The notes: generated from the sequence alone by a model not told the origin. Shown: positions 1 to 6,394, counted from the first letter of the stretch. The stretch: 12,273 nucleotides of DNA from Deltaproteobacteria bacterium (GCA_026388445.1 JAPLJU010000165.1:1-12273), one strand, 5' to 3'. Made by a program: numbers and translations.

Positions 1-304
1 GGTTGTAACCAGTATTGCAACATTTGTTTGAATTATTCACGGTAGTGCCCTCGACGCAGGTGTAAGCGGCGCTTGTGCCAGTGAGACAGGGGCCAGAAGC
101 CTTAGCACCAGCTGAACATTTACCGGTGGTGAAATTCCAGCAGTCGGCAGCGGTGCCGCTCTTGCATATCCTGCCCGGGACGTTTCCTGGTTGGCAATTA
201 AGTGTATCTTTGCTACCAGTGTAGCAGTCACCGTGGGCGAATTCATCATCTCCCGTAAGGTTGAATACCTGCGGTTTCGCGTATTTAAATATCCACTCCT
301 CCAT
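1..304 (-). CDS. Cys-rich RiPP precursor candidate P1 (C-terminus cut by window edge)
   Basis: An open frame of 101 codons starts at ATG 304-302 and runs off the left edge without a stop. The start follows a good AAGGAG site six bases upstream. The leader contains KYAKPQVF, an instance of the Tyr-x-x-Pro-x-Val/Leu leader motif shared by all precursors here (Tyr8, Pro11). The first core cysteine, in GDCYTG, lies 16 residues after the Pro, the same spacing as in most siblings. At least nine cysteines follow, in units such as CKSG, CSAG, CLTG and CNTG. It begins two bases after the stop of a kinase-tail remnant, repeating the kinase-then-precursor order seen at P3. The role as substrate of the cluster enzymes is inferred; no characterised homologue is recognised. 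Confidence 0.75.
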   Translation of the reverse strand, partial: MEEWIFKYAKPQVFNLTGDDEFAHGDCYTGSKDTLNCQPGNVPGRICKSGTAADCWNFTTGKCSAGAKASGPCLTGTSAAYTCVEGTTVNNSNKCCNTGYN

Positions 305-306
305 TG

Positions 307-563
307 TCAACTCCTTATTGACCCCCGATAGAATACATTGCCCCCTGGATAATTATGTACCTGATCAAACCCTTTTCTCGTGGTTTTTCCTTCATCGTTT
401 ACAGAGGATTCGCTAAATTTTTTCATGTCCTCCCAGAACCGGTCTGTGAGGTTTGTGCGGAGGACGTACGACGGAACCCCCCGCACCAGATCGCAGACGT
501 TGTCGAAGGGTTCAACCCTGAGAGCCTTGATCTCCGTCAGGTGGTCGTTCGTGAAAAACATGA
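307..563 (-). pseudogene. Remnant of an HPr-kinase-like C-terminal tail
   Basis: The last 85 or so codons of the chimeric frame align with the end of the kinase-like proteins in this cluster. IKALRVEPFDNVCDLV, then VPSYVLRTNLTDRFWEDM, parallel SKALRKKLFFNACDLV and IPTFVLRTNLTGRFWEAM in kinase 1. No ATP-binding loop or upstream kinase domain remains, since the segment directly follows precursor P2. It ends two bases before precursor P1, which suggests a whole kinase gene once preceded P1 and its 5' part was lost by deletion or recombination. Any expressed product would lack nucleotide binding. Confidence 0.7.
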
Positions 564-834
564 TCATATCCTCACTACCCGATACCTGTCCCCGTATTGC
601 ATTTTGATATTGCATCCGCCCCGAGCTCGACCATGACCTTTTCCACCCGAAATTACTCCCCGTTTTGCAGTCCGCATTCGCCCAATTACCGGTGGTACTG
701 CACGTGGCGCCGCTGCCGAATGTCCCTCCGGCGCTGCAATTAAAATTCGCACCGGCCGTACAGGATCCGTAACCATAGTTGGATCCGGCATCGAGCAGGA
801 CAAGTTGCGGCCTGTCGTAGGTTCTCTCTTTCAT
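307..834 (-). pseudogene. Frameshifted precursor P2 fused in frame to a kinase C-terminal tail
   Basis: This frame starts at ATG 834-832 behind GGGGAG. Its first 65 or so residues are nearly the same as precursor P3, with the shared leader YDRPQLVLLDAG, GSCTAG and further Cys-x-x-Gly units up to NADCKTGSNFG. After that the Cys/Gly pattern is lost. Reading another frame restores SKCNTGTGIG followed by a TAG at 577-575, which resembles the end of P3. Compared with P3, the stretch between the last matching TTYGG and AAATGC is 47 rather than 45 bases, so a small indel has shifted the frame. The shifted frame avoids the stop and continues into a segment like the C-terminus of kinase 1. The product would be a half precursor, half kinase-tail chimera. 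I read it as a decayed gene, though a functional fusion cannot be excluded. An in-frame GTG at 900 would lengthen it, but the conserved ribosome site supports 834. Confidence 0.7.
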
Positions 835-889
835 GCCTTGCTCCCCGCCACGTTGTGGCAGGATTCCTTCTTTTCCATGAACCCGCTGA
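672..889. repeat. Direct repeat copy B (kinase 3' end plus precursor 5' part)
   Basis: These 218 bases align without gaps to 1088-1305 at an offset of 416. By eye I count about 29 mismatches, roughly 87% identity. The copy spans the last 50 or so bases of a kinase gene (the part encoding the AGSWK-RNPAT-WRGA tail) and the first half of precursor P2. In this copy the kinase segment is no longer part of a kinase frame, as only its 3' end was duplicated. Confidence 0.85.
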
Positions 890-965
890 CAGGTGCCCAC
901 GACTCAATCTCGACCTTGAACTTTCTCACGATGCCCCAAAATACCCCGCCAATTCCATCGGGAGG

Positions 966-1250
966 CTAAAAGCCTGTCCCTGTGCTACAGTTCTTCACCG
1001 CTGAGTTGCCAGTGTTGCATTTCGTCACTGCACCATTGCCCGTAGCGCCGCACCGGTTCCCCCCAAATTGTTTCCCTGTAGAGCAGGCCGCATTCGCCCA
1101 TTGTCCGGTGGTCTGACACGTGGCGCCGCTGCCGAATATTCCTCCGGTGTTGCAATTAAAATTCGCACCGGCCGTGCAGGATCCGTAGCCGTAGTTCGAA
1201 CCGGCATCGAGCAGGACAAGTTGGGGTCTGTCGTATTTATTCTCCTTCAT
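966..1250 (-). CDS. Cys-rich RiPP precursor candidate P3
   Basis: A 94-residue protein starting at ATG 1250-1248, 14 bases inside the end of kinase 1, with GGGGAG six bases upstream. A longer frame reaching 1337 exists but lies wholly within the kinase gene and lacks this signal. The leader is MKENKYDRPQLVLLDAG with Tyr6 and Pro9. The first core Cys is Cys25 in GSCTAG. The core holds seven cysteines in units such as CNTG, CQTTG, CSTG and CGATG, and ends in CSTGTGF. It has no hydrophobic signal peptide and almost no charged residues after the leader. It is a paralogue of P2. The overlap with kinase 1 implies translational coupling and a paired function. A role as radical SAM substrate is inferred from context. 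Confidence 0.85.
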   Translation of the reverse strand: MKENKYDRPQLVLLDAGSNYGYGSCTAGANFNCNTGGIFGSGATCQTTGQWANAACSTGKQFGGNRCGATGNGAVTKCNTGNSAVKNCSTGTGF

Positions 1251-1305
1251 GCCATGCTCCCCGCCACAGTGTGGCAGGGTTCCTTCCTTTCCATGAGCCC
1301 GCTGA
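1088..1305. repeat. Direct repeat copy A (kinase 1 3' end plus P3 5' part)
   Basis: This is the partner of 672-889. Both elements lie in intact genes: the C-terminal codons of kinase 1 and the leader and first core units of P3. It is therefore the likely parental form of the duplicated unit. Confidence 0.85.
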
Positions 1306-2253
1306 GGGATGCCCTTCCTCGGTCTCAAATACAGCATTTTCCATCGCTTCCCAGAACCGGCCCGTTAGGTTCGTGCGCAGAACGAAGGTCGGTATGGCCG
1401 TCACGAGGTCACAGGCATTGAAAAAGAGTTTTTTCCTCAGGGCCTTGCTCTCTTCGGGGCCGACACACCACCAGCTCCCTTCGGCCTTTTCCCTCGCCAG
1501 GTTAAGGAGCCTTACGGCCGCCTGTGCCTGCCCGATGGGAGCGACCCCGACCCGATCTGCCTGCTCCAGGAAAAAGACGGCCCGCAGGGGCAGATGCCTC
1601 CCAACATCCCAGGAACGCTTCAGCTTTCGGTCGTAGTAGTCGCTCCAAGTGGGAAAGGGATGGACGAGGTAGCCCCCCTGATGGTCTTTGATCTTAATGG
1701 CCTCCTCATCGCCGAGCACCTTCCACGGGGGCGGGAGCCTGCGGCAGCAGGTCGATTTTCCCGTCTGGCTCTGCGCCGCTATGATCATCCCCGCGCCTTT
1801 CCATTCCACGAGGGCAGCGTGGACGGTCATGCCGCCGAAGCCAAAAACCTTCCTGTAGACGGGGAAAAGGAAGAGGTTTATATGCTCCAGCTCCCTATAA
1901 TTTTTCGTATCACGGAAGGTTTCGTAAACCACATCTTCTTTCTCGCCGTGGAACCAGACACGAAGCGACCCGCAGTTTCGCCCCCGCCAGCCCTCACGGG
2001 GAAGACCTTCCCGCATATGGGCCTCGAGTCGGCCGAGCGGAACGCCCCTGCTCTTCTTATAGCTGCCGCCCCCCGTCATAATCAACCTCGGGGAGTTTCC
2101 GGCCGCTTTACCTTCCAGCTCCATCATGGAGGCAATTCTCTTAACGAGGGGCATCTCGTCTGCCGTTGCCATAAGGTTCCAGCTGTGCCCCCCGGCAAGG
2201 TTCAAAGAGTATGTTTTTTCCGATTTGCTCAAAGCCACTTTTCCCGTCCCCAT
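1237..2253 (-). CDS. HPr-kinase-like protein 1, ScmC-like
   Basis: A 338-residue protein resembling the catalytic fold of HPr kinase/phosphorylase. In order it has a variable N-terminal region (about 1-120), VHAALVE with His145, an ATP-binding loop AQSQTGKST (160-168) with Ala in the usual first Gly position, an acidic pair in GDEEAIKI (Asp182, Glu183) where HPr kinases have an Asp pair, the family signature HPFPTWS (198-204), then LPLRAVFFLEQ and a conserved tail LRTNLTGRFWEAM. The start is uncertain: ATG 2253 has no clear ribosome site, and siblings suggest the true start may be a GTG five codons in. It ends inside precursor P3. It probably corresponds to the conserved hypothetical component (ScmC) of the SynChlorMet cassette. 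HPr-kinase relatives in some lasso peptide clusters phosphorylate precursors, so P3 is a plausible substrate (inference). Confidence 0.8.
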   Translation of the reverse strand: MGTGKVALSKSEKTYSLNLAGGHSWNLMATADEMPLVKRIASMMELEGKAAGNSPRLIMTGGGSYKKSRGVPLGRLEAHMREGLPREGWRGRNCGSLRVWFHGEKEDVVYETFRDTKNYRELEHINLFLFPVYRKVFGFGGMTVHAALVEWKGAGMIIAAQSQTGKSTCCRRLPPPWKVLGDEEAIKIKDHQGGYLVHPFPTWSDYYDRKLKRSWDVGRHLPLRAVFFLEQADRVGVAPIGQAQAAVRLLNLAREKAEGSWWCVGPEESKALRKKLFFNACDLVTAIPTFVLRTNLTGRFWEAMENAVFETEEGHPSAGSWKGRNPATLWRGAWHEGE

Positions 2254-2299
2254 AAACTGCTAAAATAAATCAGTGGTGACTCCCGGTCGAACAAGTGTT

Positions 2300-2392
2300 T
2301 CATCCTGTGCCTGTACTGCAATTCCCGAACGCGCTGTCGTACCAGTCATCGAAGTGTACGAGTTTCGGTTTGTCGTAGTTTCTATCTTTCAT
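2300..2392 (-). CDS. Very short precursor-like peptide P4 (30 aa), possibly truncated
   Basis: ATG 2392-2390 opens a 30-codon frame whose leader, MKDRNYDKPKLVHFDDWYD, carries Tyr6 and Pro9. It reaches the first core unit GNCSTGTG (Cys25), exactly 16 residues after the Pro, then meets TGA at 2302-2300. Reading past the TGA in the same frame gives NTCSTGSHH and a second TGA at 2272-2270, so one more Cys-Ser-Thr-Gly unit sits beyond the stop. Either a nonsense mutation truncated it, or a minimal one-unit peptide is made. It lies between P5 and kinase 1 with no room for other genes. Confidence 0.6.
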   Translation of the reverse strand: MKDRNYDKPKLVHFDDWYDSAFGNCSTGTG

Positions 2393-2431
2393 GCCCTGTC
2401 CACTTTGATTCCTTCATTCCGAGGCTACCCC

Positions 2432-2779
2432 TTAAGTGTTACTGCCGGTTTTGCAGGTGCCCGTCGCTCTATTGCCGCTTGTGCAGCCGCCCGTCGTCGC
2501 TTTACTGCCGCTTGTGCAGCCGACCGTTGTGGCTTTCGAACCAGTCGAGGTGCAGGCCAGGGCACTGGTACCAGACTTGCAGTCCCAGGTACCGATACTT
2601 GTCCCGGTAGAACAGAGTCCGGCGTACTGGCCATTGCGACATTGCCCGCCGCCGCCGCTTCCGAGACCTGTCCCCGCCCCGCATGTATTTGCACCCCCGG
2701 TCTTGCAGTATCCCTCGGCTCGATCATAGCCCAAATCGAGAAAGATGAGTGCCGGCTTTTCGTATCCGTGTTCTGTCAT
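2432..2779 (-). CDS. Cys-rich RiPP precursor candidate P5
   Basis: A 115-residue protein with GGGGAG seven bases before ATG 2779-2777. The leader is MTEHGYEKPALIFLDLGYD (Tyr6, Pro9) and the first core Cys25 lies in GYCKTG. Nine core cysteines occur in CKTG, CGAG, CRNG, CSTG, CKSG and CTSG units. A near-exact 11-residue repeat beginning GSKATT, based on a 33-bp tandem DNA repeat, is present in the C-terminal half. It is paralogous to P6: both have an NTCGAGTG segment, then GGGQC and GQYAG. There is no signal peptide. Substrate status is inferred. Confidence 0.85.
   Translation of the reverse strand: MTEHGYEKPALIFLDLGYDRAEGYCKTGGANTCGAGTGLGSGGGGQCRNGQYAGLCSTGTSIGTWDCKSGTSALACTSTGSKATTVGCTSGSKATTGGCTSGNRATGTCKTGSNT
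2471..2536. repeat. 33-bp tandem repeat, two copies, inside P5
   Basis: Copy one is 2471-2503 and copy two 2504-2536, differing at only a few positions. Each encodes 11 residues containing GSKATT and GCTS, so the repeat adds one Cys unit per copy and keeps frame. This shows a direct route by which core length can change. Confidence 0.85.
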
Positions 2780-2876
2780 CGTCCGCTCCCCGGCATCACA
2801 TTAATAGACCGCCGCATCATCTGAAAGTAAGCCATCATCGTTTTACCTTCCACAGCGTCAAGTTCAAACAGCTAGC

Positions 2877-3191
2877 CTATGTAAAGTTGCCGGTCGTGCA
2901 TGTCGGACTTGCCGCGAATCCGTTCGTGCAGGACGGGTTGGCCTTTATACCGCTCGACAGGCAGTTCTGGGCGGTATTGCCGCTTTTGCAGCTCTTTGTG
3001 CCGGCAGATGTGCCCGTGGGATAGCAGGTCCCCGCGTACTGGCCGGTGATACACTGGCCGCCGCCGGTGCTTCCGATCCCCGTCCCCGCGCCGCACGTGT
3101 TCGTGCCCCCGGTCGTGCAGGAGCCGCTGGCATAGTCATAGACGGCATCGAGGAGGATGAGCATTGGTCTGCCGTAGTTTCGGCTTTTCAT
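2877..3191 (-). CDS. Cys-rich RiPP precursor candidate P6
   Basis: A 104-residue protein whose ATG overlaps the stop of the peptidase gene by one base (TAATG at 3193-3189), which indicates translational coupling. The leader is MKSRNYGRPMLILLDAVYD (Tyr6, Pro9), with first core Cys25 in GSCTTG. Eight core cysteines occur in CTTG, CGAG, CITG, CYPTG, CKSG, CLSSG and CTNG units. It closely resembles P5 over the first half of the core. The direct coupling to a leader-peptidase-like gene supports it being a processed peptide. The product structure is unknown. Confidence 0.85.
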   Translation of the reverse strand: MKSRNYGRPMLILLDAVYDYASGSCTTGGTNTCGAGTGIGSTGGGQCITGQYAGTCYPTGTSAGTKSCKSGNTAQNCLSSGIKANPSCTNGFAASPTCTTGNFT

Positions 3192-3844
3192 TACAAATAT
3201 CCAGAGGCTCTCTCACGGGATTCCTTTCCATCTGACAGATTCCCGCTACCCATCGGCAGCGTTTCCTCGTCCACAAACAAGAGATAGGGCCGCCATATCG
3301 TCCATGCCTTTTTCCCGGGGAGGAGCCTTCCGGCAAGGCGCTCCCCGACGAGAAGCTGAAGCTCCTTTCCCTCAGGGCGGTTAACGGTGATGACGCGGGT
3401 TGTAAAACATCCGTGCAGGAATCGCCTTGCAAACGACGACCGGGCGAGGCGGTGATAGGAGCCGCGGAAAAGGTTCGTGAGGCTCACATCGACCCGTCGG
3501 AGCATGCGGATGGCCAACTCCTGCAGTCTCCCCATCTCACCGCCGGGTATGGCGATTTCCCTGCCATTCCTCCGCAGTGAGACCACTCGGCCGATGATCT
3601 CACGGGGTTTCAAATCCCAAGGATCAACGGAGCCGTTGTTGTCCCCCCGGGTCCGGGCGCCTTCCGGTCCGACGGAAATCACGCGGTGGATGATCTTCCG
3701 GTCACCTTCCGGCGGCGTAAAGACGATAACATCCCCCCGCCGCACCTTGCCGTTGCAGGGCTCGAGCCGGAGCGCGTCGCCGTCCCTGAAGATCGGGTTC
3801 ATGCTCGACCCCACGTAGGTTATGGATTCCGAAAATTTGTCCAT
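3191..3844 (-). CDS. Soluble S24/S26-type (signal-peptidase-like) peptidase
   Basis: A 217-residue protein with the signal peptidase I signature. GSSMNP contains the catalytic Ser14, followed by GDALRLEP, RGDVIVF (36-42), IIHRVISV with His53, and TRGDNNGSVD (65-74). The His in HRV, where bacterial leader peptidases carry Lys, resembles the SipW/ER-type Ser-His branch of family S26. I see no transmembrane helix before Ser14 or at the C-terminus, unlike a normal secretory signal peptidase, so it should act in the cytoplasm. Such soluble forms are common beside modified-peptide genes, and a role in removing the precursor leader is plausible but inferred. It starts five bases after kinase 2 ends and is coupled to P6. 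A 76-bp piece of its 5' end recurs at 5274-5349. Confidence 0.8.
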   Translation of the reverse strand: MDKFSESITYVGSSMNPIFRDGDALRLEPCNGKVRRGDVIVFTPPEGDRKIIHRVISVGPEGARTRGDNNGSVDPWDLKPREIIGRVVSLRRNGREIAIPGGEMGRLQELAIRMLRRVDVSLTNLFRGSYHRLARSSFARRFLHGCFTTRVITVNRPEGKELQLLVGERLAGRLLPGKKAWTIWRPYLLFVDEETLPMGSGNLSDGKESRERASGYL

Positions 3845-3848
3845 CTAA

Positions 3849-4760
3849 TTAAACCACCTCGGCCAATCCGCTTCCCCCGAGCACTTCCTCCATCTTCTCC
3901 CAGAACCGGCCGTCAAGGCTCGCCTTCAGCCGATAGGCGGGGATGGTCTTCGCCAGTTCGCAGGCATTCTCAAAGACCCTTGCCCTGAAAGGTATTCTCT
4001 CCTCACCATAGTGTGCGATCCACAAGTATGTCCAAAATTCGGCGATGGCCTTCGTGAGCAGAGCCGCTGCCTCCCCGTCACCCAGTGGAACCACCTCATC
4101 CACAGCCGACTGCTCCAGAAAGAATATTGCTGCAAGGGGAATCTGCTTCTGCACTTCCCATGTAGTCGTTGACCGCCCGGATAAAAACCGGCTCCAGGTG
4201 GGAAAGGGGTGCGTGATGAACTCCGCTCCCTTGCCCTTGACAATCACCGTCTCGTCATCGCAGAGGGCCCGCCATGGCGGAGGGATTCGAAGGCAGCAGG
4301 TCGACTTTCCCGTGCCTCCCGGAGCGCTTATCACAACTCCCCTACCGTTTCTTTCAACGAGTGCCGCATGGAGGGGAAGCCCGCCATTGTGCTGTACCTG
4401 CTGATAAATCAGAAACAGCAGGAACCGCATCTTGGAAAACTCAATCTCGGGACTATCCTCGTCACCGATATCACAGATGATGTCCGCCACATCATGATGC
4501 CTCCAGCACCTGACCTCAATGAAATCCTGTTGAGACCACCCCGTTTTTGGAAGTGACTCACATGGGAATGTGGGGTTGATTTCGGGGGCGTCCGCCCGAC
4601 CGCCGTTTCGGACAATAATGAGATTAAGGCCGGCTTCCTTTTCGCATCGTTTCAAATGGAGGACGGATGCCATTTTGCCAAGAAAGTCTTTAGCGCTTTC
4701 GACTGCTATAATGTTCCATTTCTGTCCGTCAGCCAGTTCCAGCGATAATGCCTCACGCAT
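3849..4760 (-). CDS. HPr-kinase-like protein 2, ScmC-like
   Basis: A 303-residue protein. I chose ATG 4760-4758 because GAGGA precedes it by six bases and because it puts His131, the P-loop and the Asp pair at the same residue numbers as in kinase 3. A longer frame to 4835 has no such support. Features are a variable N-terminal half, PLHAALVE (His131), the ATP-binding loop APGGTGKST (146-154), CDDETVIV (Asp168, Asp169), HPFPTWS (184-190), IPLAAIFFLEQ and the tail LDGRFWEKMEE. It has the most complete kinase-like motif set of the three. It lies between precursor P7 and the peptidase and is tightly spaced with the latter. Substrate unknown; the neighbouring precursors are the obvious candidates. 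Confidence 0.82.
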   Translation of the reverse strand: MREALSLELADGQKWNIIAVESAKDFLGKMASVLHLKRCEKEAGLNLIIVRNGGRADAPEINPTFPCESLPKTGWSQQDFIEVRCWRHHDVADIICDIGDEDSPEIEFSKMRFLLFLIYQQVQHNGGLPLHAALVERNGRGVVISAPGGTGKSTCCLRIPPPWRALCDDETVIVKGKGAEFITHPFPTWSRFLSGRSTTTWEVQKQIPLAAIFFLEQSAVDEVVPLGDGEAAALLTKAIAEFWTYLWIAHYGEERIPFRARVFENACELAKTIPAYRLKASLDGRFWEKMEEVLGGSGLAEVV

Positions 4761-4853
4761 TTTGTGTCCTCTGTCACGCCTCATTCTACAATCCCTCTCC
4801 AATAAATACAGTTTCTGATGGAACACCAGAAGCATTCGGAAACTATAGTCAAA

Positions 4854-5243
4854 TTATGGACAACCAACCGGAGATCCACCAGTGTAACACGTACCTGCGT
4901 ACGGGCCACCTCCCGTTTGGCAGAAAGCCCCGGCTCCTGTGGCGCAAGTACCCAGTTTGGTTCCCGTACATGACCCGGTGCTACAATGACCGCCTGCGGT
5001 TGATCCGGTCGAGCAGATGCCGCCCGCTCTAGTGCCGGCGTTGCACTGGCCGTACGCTTTAGTGCCCGTAACACAAGCATTGCAATAATCGTTTATCGCG
5101 CAAGAACCGGTAGGATAACATTGATTGGCATACGAACCGGTACCGCAATCTGCACCAAAAGCCTTATCTGATGGTGGCGAACCTTCTGCAAGACAGATGA
5201 GTGCCGGCCGATCATAGCGAAATAATTTTACGTCCTGGGACAT
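4854..5243 (-). CDS. Cys-rich RiPP precursor candidate P7 (longest)
   Basis: A 129-residue protein behind AAGGA, close to ATG 5243. The leader is longer than in its siblings: Tyr10 and Pro13 in FRYDRPALICLAEG, an extra Cys17 inside the leader, and 20 instead of 16 residues from the Pro to the first core Cys33. The core holds 13 cysteines, more than any other precursor here, in units such as CGTG, CYPTG, CVTG, CNAG, CSTG, CATG, CQTG and CYTG, and ends in VGCP. No signal peptide. It follows the truncated peptidase fragment by nine bases. The Cys density makes it the richest candidate substrate for radical-based crosslinking, which is inferred. Confidence 0.85.
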   Translation of the reverse strand: MSQDVKLFRYDRPALICLAEGSPPSDKAFGADCGTGSYANQCYPTGSCAINDYCNACVTGTKAYGQCNAGTRAGGICSTGSTAGGHCSTGSCTGTKLGTCATGAGAFCQTGGGPYAGTCYTGGSPVGCP

Positions 5244-5252
5244 ATATCCTTT

Positions 5253-5366
5253 TTAAAACCTCAAGATTCCGTCGCAGGGCTCGAGCCTGAGCGCGTCACC
5301 GTCCCTGAAGACCGGGTTCATGCTCGACCCCACGTAGGTTATGGATTCCCCTCGTCTGTCTATCAC
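5253..5366 (-). pseudogene. Truncated N-terminal copy of the S26-type peptidase
   Basis: GTG 5366-5364 overlaps the stop of the upstream radical SAM gene by four bases (GTGA) and opens 37 codons ending at TAA 5255-5253. The product contains ESITYVGSSMNP and FRDGDALRLEPC, matching residues 6-30 of the intact peptidase, then stops at once. The catalytic Ser region is present but the His and all later motifs are absent, so it cannot be an active peptidase. It looks like the head of a second peptidase gene whose rest was deleted. Confidence 0.8.
5274..5349. repeat. 76-bp duplicate of 3755-3830
   Basis: An ungapped match to the intact peptidase gene at an offset of 1519 with three mismatches by eye (73/76). 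This is much closer than the precursor or kinase paralogues are to each other, so the copying event or a gene conversion is recent. Confidence 0.88.
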
Positions 5367-6394
5367 GACCTTATTTCATCCCTTTCGTATCGCGTAACAG
5401 AAGGATTTCTCCTCCCCGACTCTCCCCGGATGGACGCGTGTGACTCTCTGCGAAGGACATGGAAGCCCCGGCAGCCGCCGTGGCATGTTTTGTTCAACCG
5501 TTCGGGGCATTCCGCGCAGTTCTCCTCGTACAGGATATCCTCACTCCCCAGCAATGCCGAAAAGAACGTTTGAACGTCATTTAAATCCGTGAATTGGTCC
5601 AGTTTGCATGTCCGTTCCGACAGCGGAAAACAGGGCCAGATCTCCCGATCGGGCCCAATGTCAAAAACGAAGGAAGTGCAGGCTGATTTTGCAATCTGAA
5701 GAGATTCGCTGTTCGCGGGGAGCTGGCACCTCGGTATGCAATGGCAGTCCAGGTGGTGCGATATACCGTTTTTTTCGAGCACACCGATCCATAGCTCCAG
5801 GAGTTCGATGACTTTCCCGTATCCGTCAAAGGGAACGAAGCACCTGGTACCGATATAGGGAACGGCAATCTGAAGCGTGAGATGCGGGATCAAAGAAAAC
5901 TTGTGGATCATCGCCATCCTGTCGAGAAGCGGGTTGATGCTTCCTTCATACACATCCCGATCGGTAAAGGTGTAGCTGATCCCCACGGGATAGCTAATAT
6001 TCGACATGAAATAGTCCATCAATTTTCTTTTTTCCGGGTCGTAGTCAAAATAGGAAGTGGAATTCACCCCGAATTCGAGACGCGGATATTTTGCTTCCGC
6101 CAGCCGATCGACGAGCCGGGCCGGCACGGCACCCGTCGTCCCTACCTGCGTGTGGAATCCCCTCTCCCGCAGATAATCCAGGAGGTCCGGAAGCCGTGAG
6201 TGGAGCATCGGGTCTCCTCCGAGGAGGTTGATGTTTTTCAGGCCGGATCTTTCGTGAAAGTCGACGACGAAAACAAAATCCTCCCATCCCATCTCTAAGA
6301 CACCCTTTGCCCGATACGCTTCCATCTTCGCCCGGGCAAAACACCACTCGCACGAATTGGGGCATCTTGTGGTCAGTATGACTGTCGGCATCAT
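5363..6394 (-). CDS. Third radical SAM protein with C-terminal Cys cluster (SPASM-like)
   Basis: A 343-residue protein. RCPNSCEWC holds the CxxxCxxC motif (Cys11, Cys15, Cys18) that binds the radical SAM 4Fe-4S cluster, and LLGGDPM (57-63) is the SAM-binding GGE-type motif with Asp. A C-terminal set, Cys239, Cys255, Cys263, Cys293, Cys296, Cys304 and Cys308 (the last four as CxxCx7CxxxC), points to auxiliary clusters as in SPASM/twitch enzymes. There is also an unusual CHCIPRC (217-223). The cluster motif lies very near the N-terminus with no leader-binding domain before it, so it may depend on ScmD. It is unlike ScmE and ScmF and is not part of the cassette as I know it. It follows precursor P8 by 36 bases. 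AGGG before ATG 6394 supports the start. Reaction unknown; modification of P7 or P8 is inferred. Confidence 0.82.
   Translation of the reverse strand: MMPTVILTTRCPNSCEWCFARAKMEAYRAKGVLEMGWEDFVFVVDFHERSGLKNINLLGGDPMLHSRLPDLLDYLRERGFHTQVGTTGAVPARLVDRLAEAKYPRLEFGVNSTSYFDYDPEKRKLMDYFMSNISYPVGISYTFTDRDVYEGSINPLLDRMAMIHKFSLIPHLTLQIAVPYIGTRCFVPFDGYGKVIELLELWIGVLEKNGISHHLDCHCIPRCQLPANSESLQIAKSACTSFVFDIGPDREIWPCFPLSERTCKLDQFTDLNDVQTFFSALLGSEDILYEENCAECPERLNKTCHGGCRGFHVLRRESHASIRGESGRRNPSVTRYERDEIRS

Noticed and set aside
1594..2268. Plus-strand open frame of 224 codons opposite kinase 1 (similar long ones opposite kinase 3, scmE and the peptidase)
   Set aside because: Its protein is Arg/Pro/His-rich without family motifs, has no ribosome site and is fully antisense to a gene with clear motifs; such frames are expected in GC-rich coding DNA.
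2300..2302. Selenocysteine at the in-frame TGA of P4, since Cys-like units flank it
   Set aside because: No convincing SECIS-type hairpin seen right after the TGA, and the TGA falls where siblings have a non-Cys residue; truncation is simpler.
2440..2740. CRISPR-like or zinc-ribbon (CxxCxGxG, DnaJ-type) interpretation of the repeated Cys/Gly region
   Set aside because: The repeats are coding, in frame and unequal in spacing without spacers; cysteines are mostly single with CxTG rather than paired CxxC knuckles.
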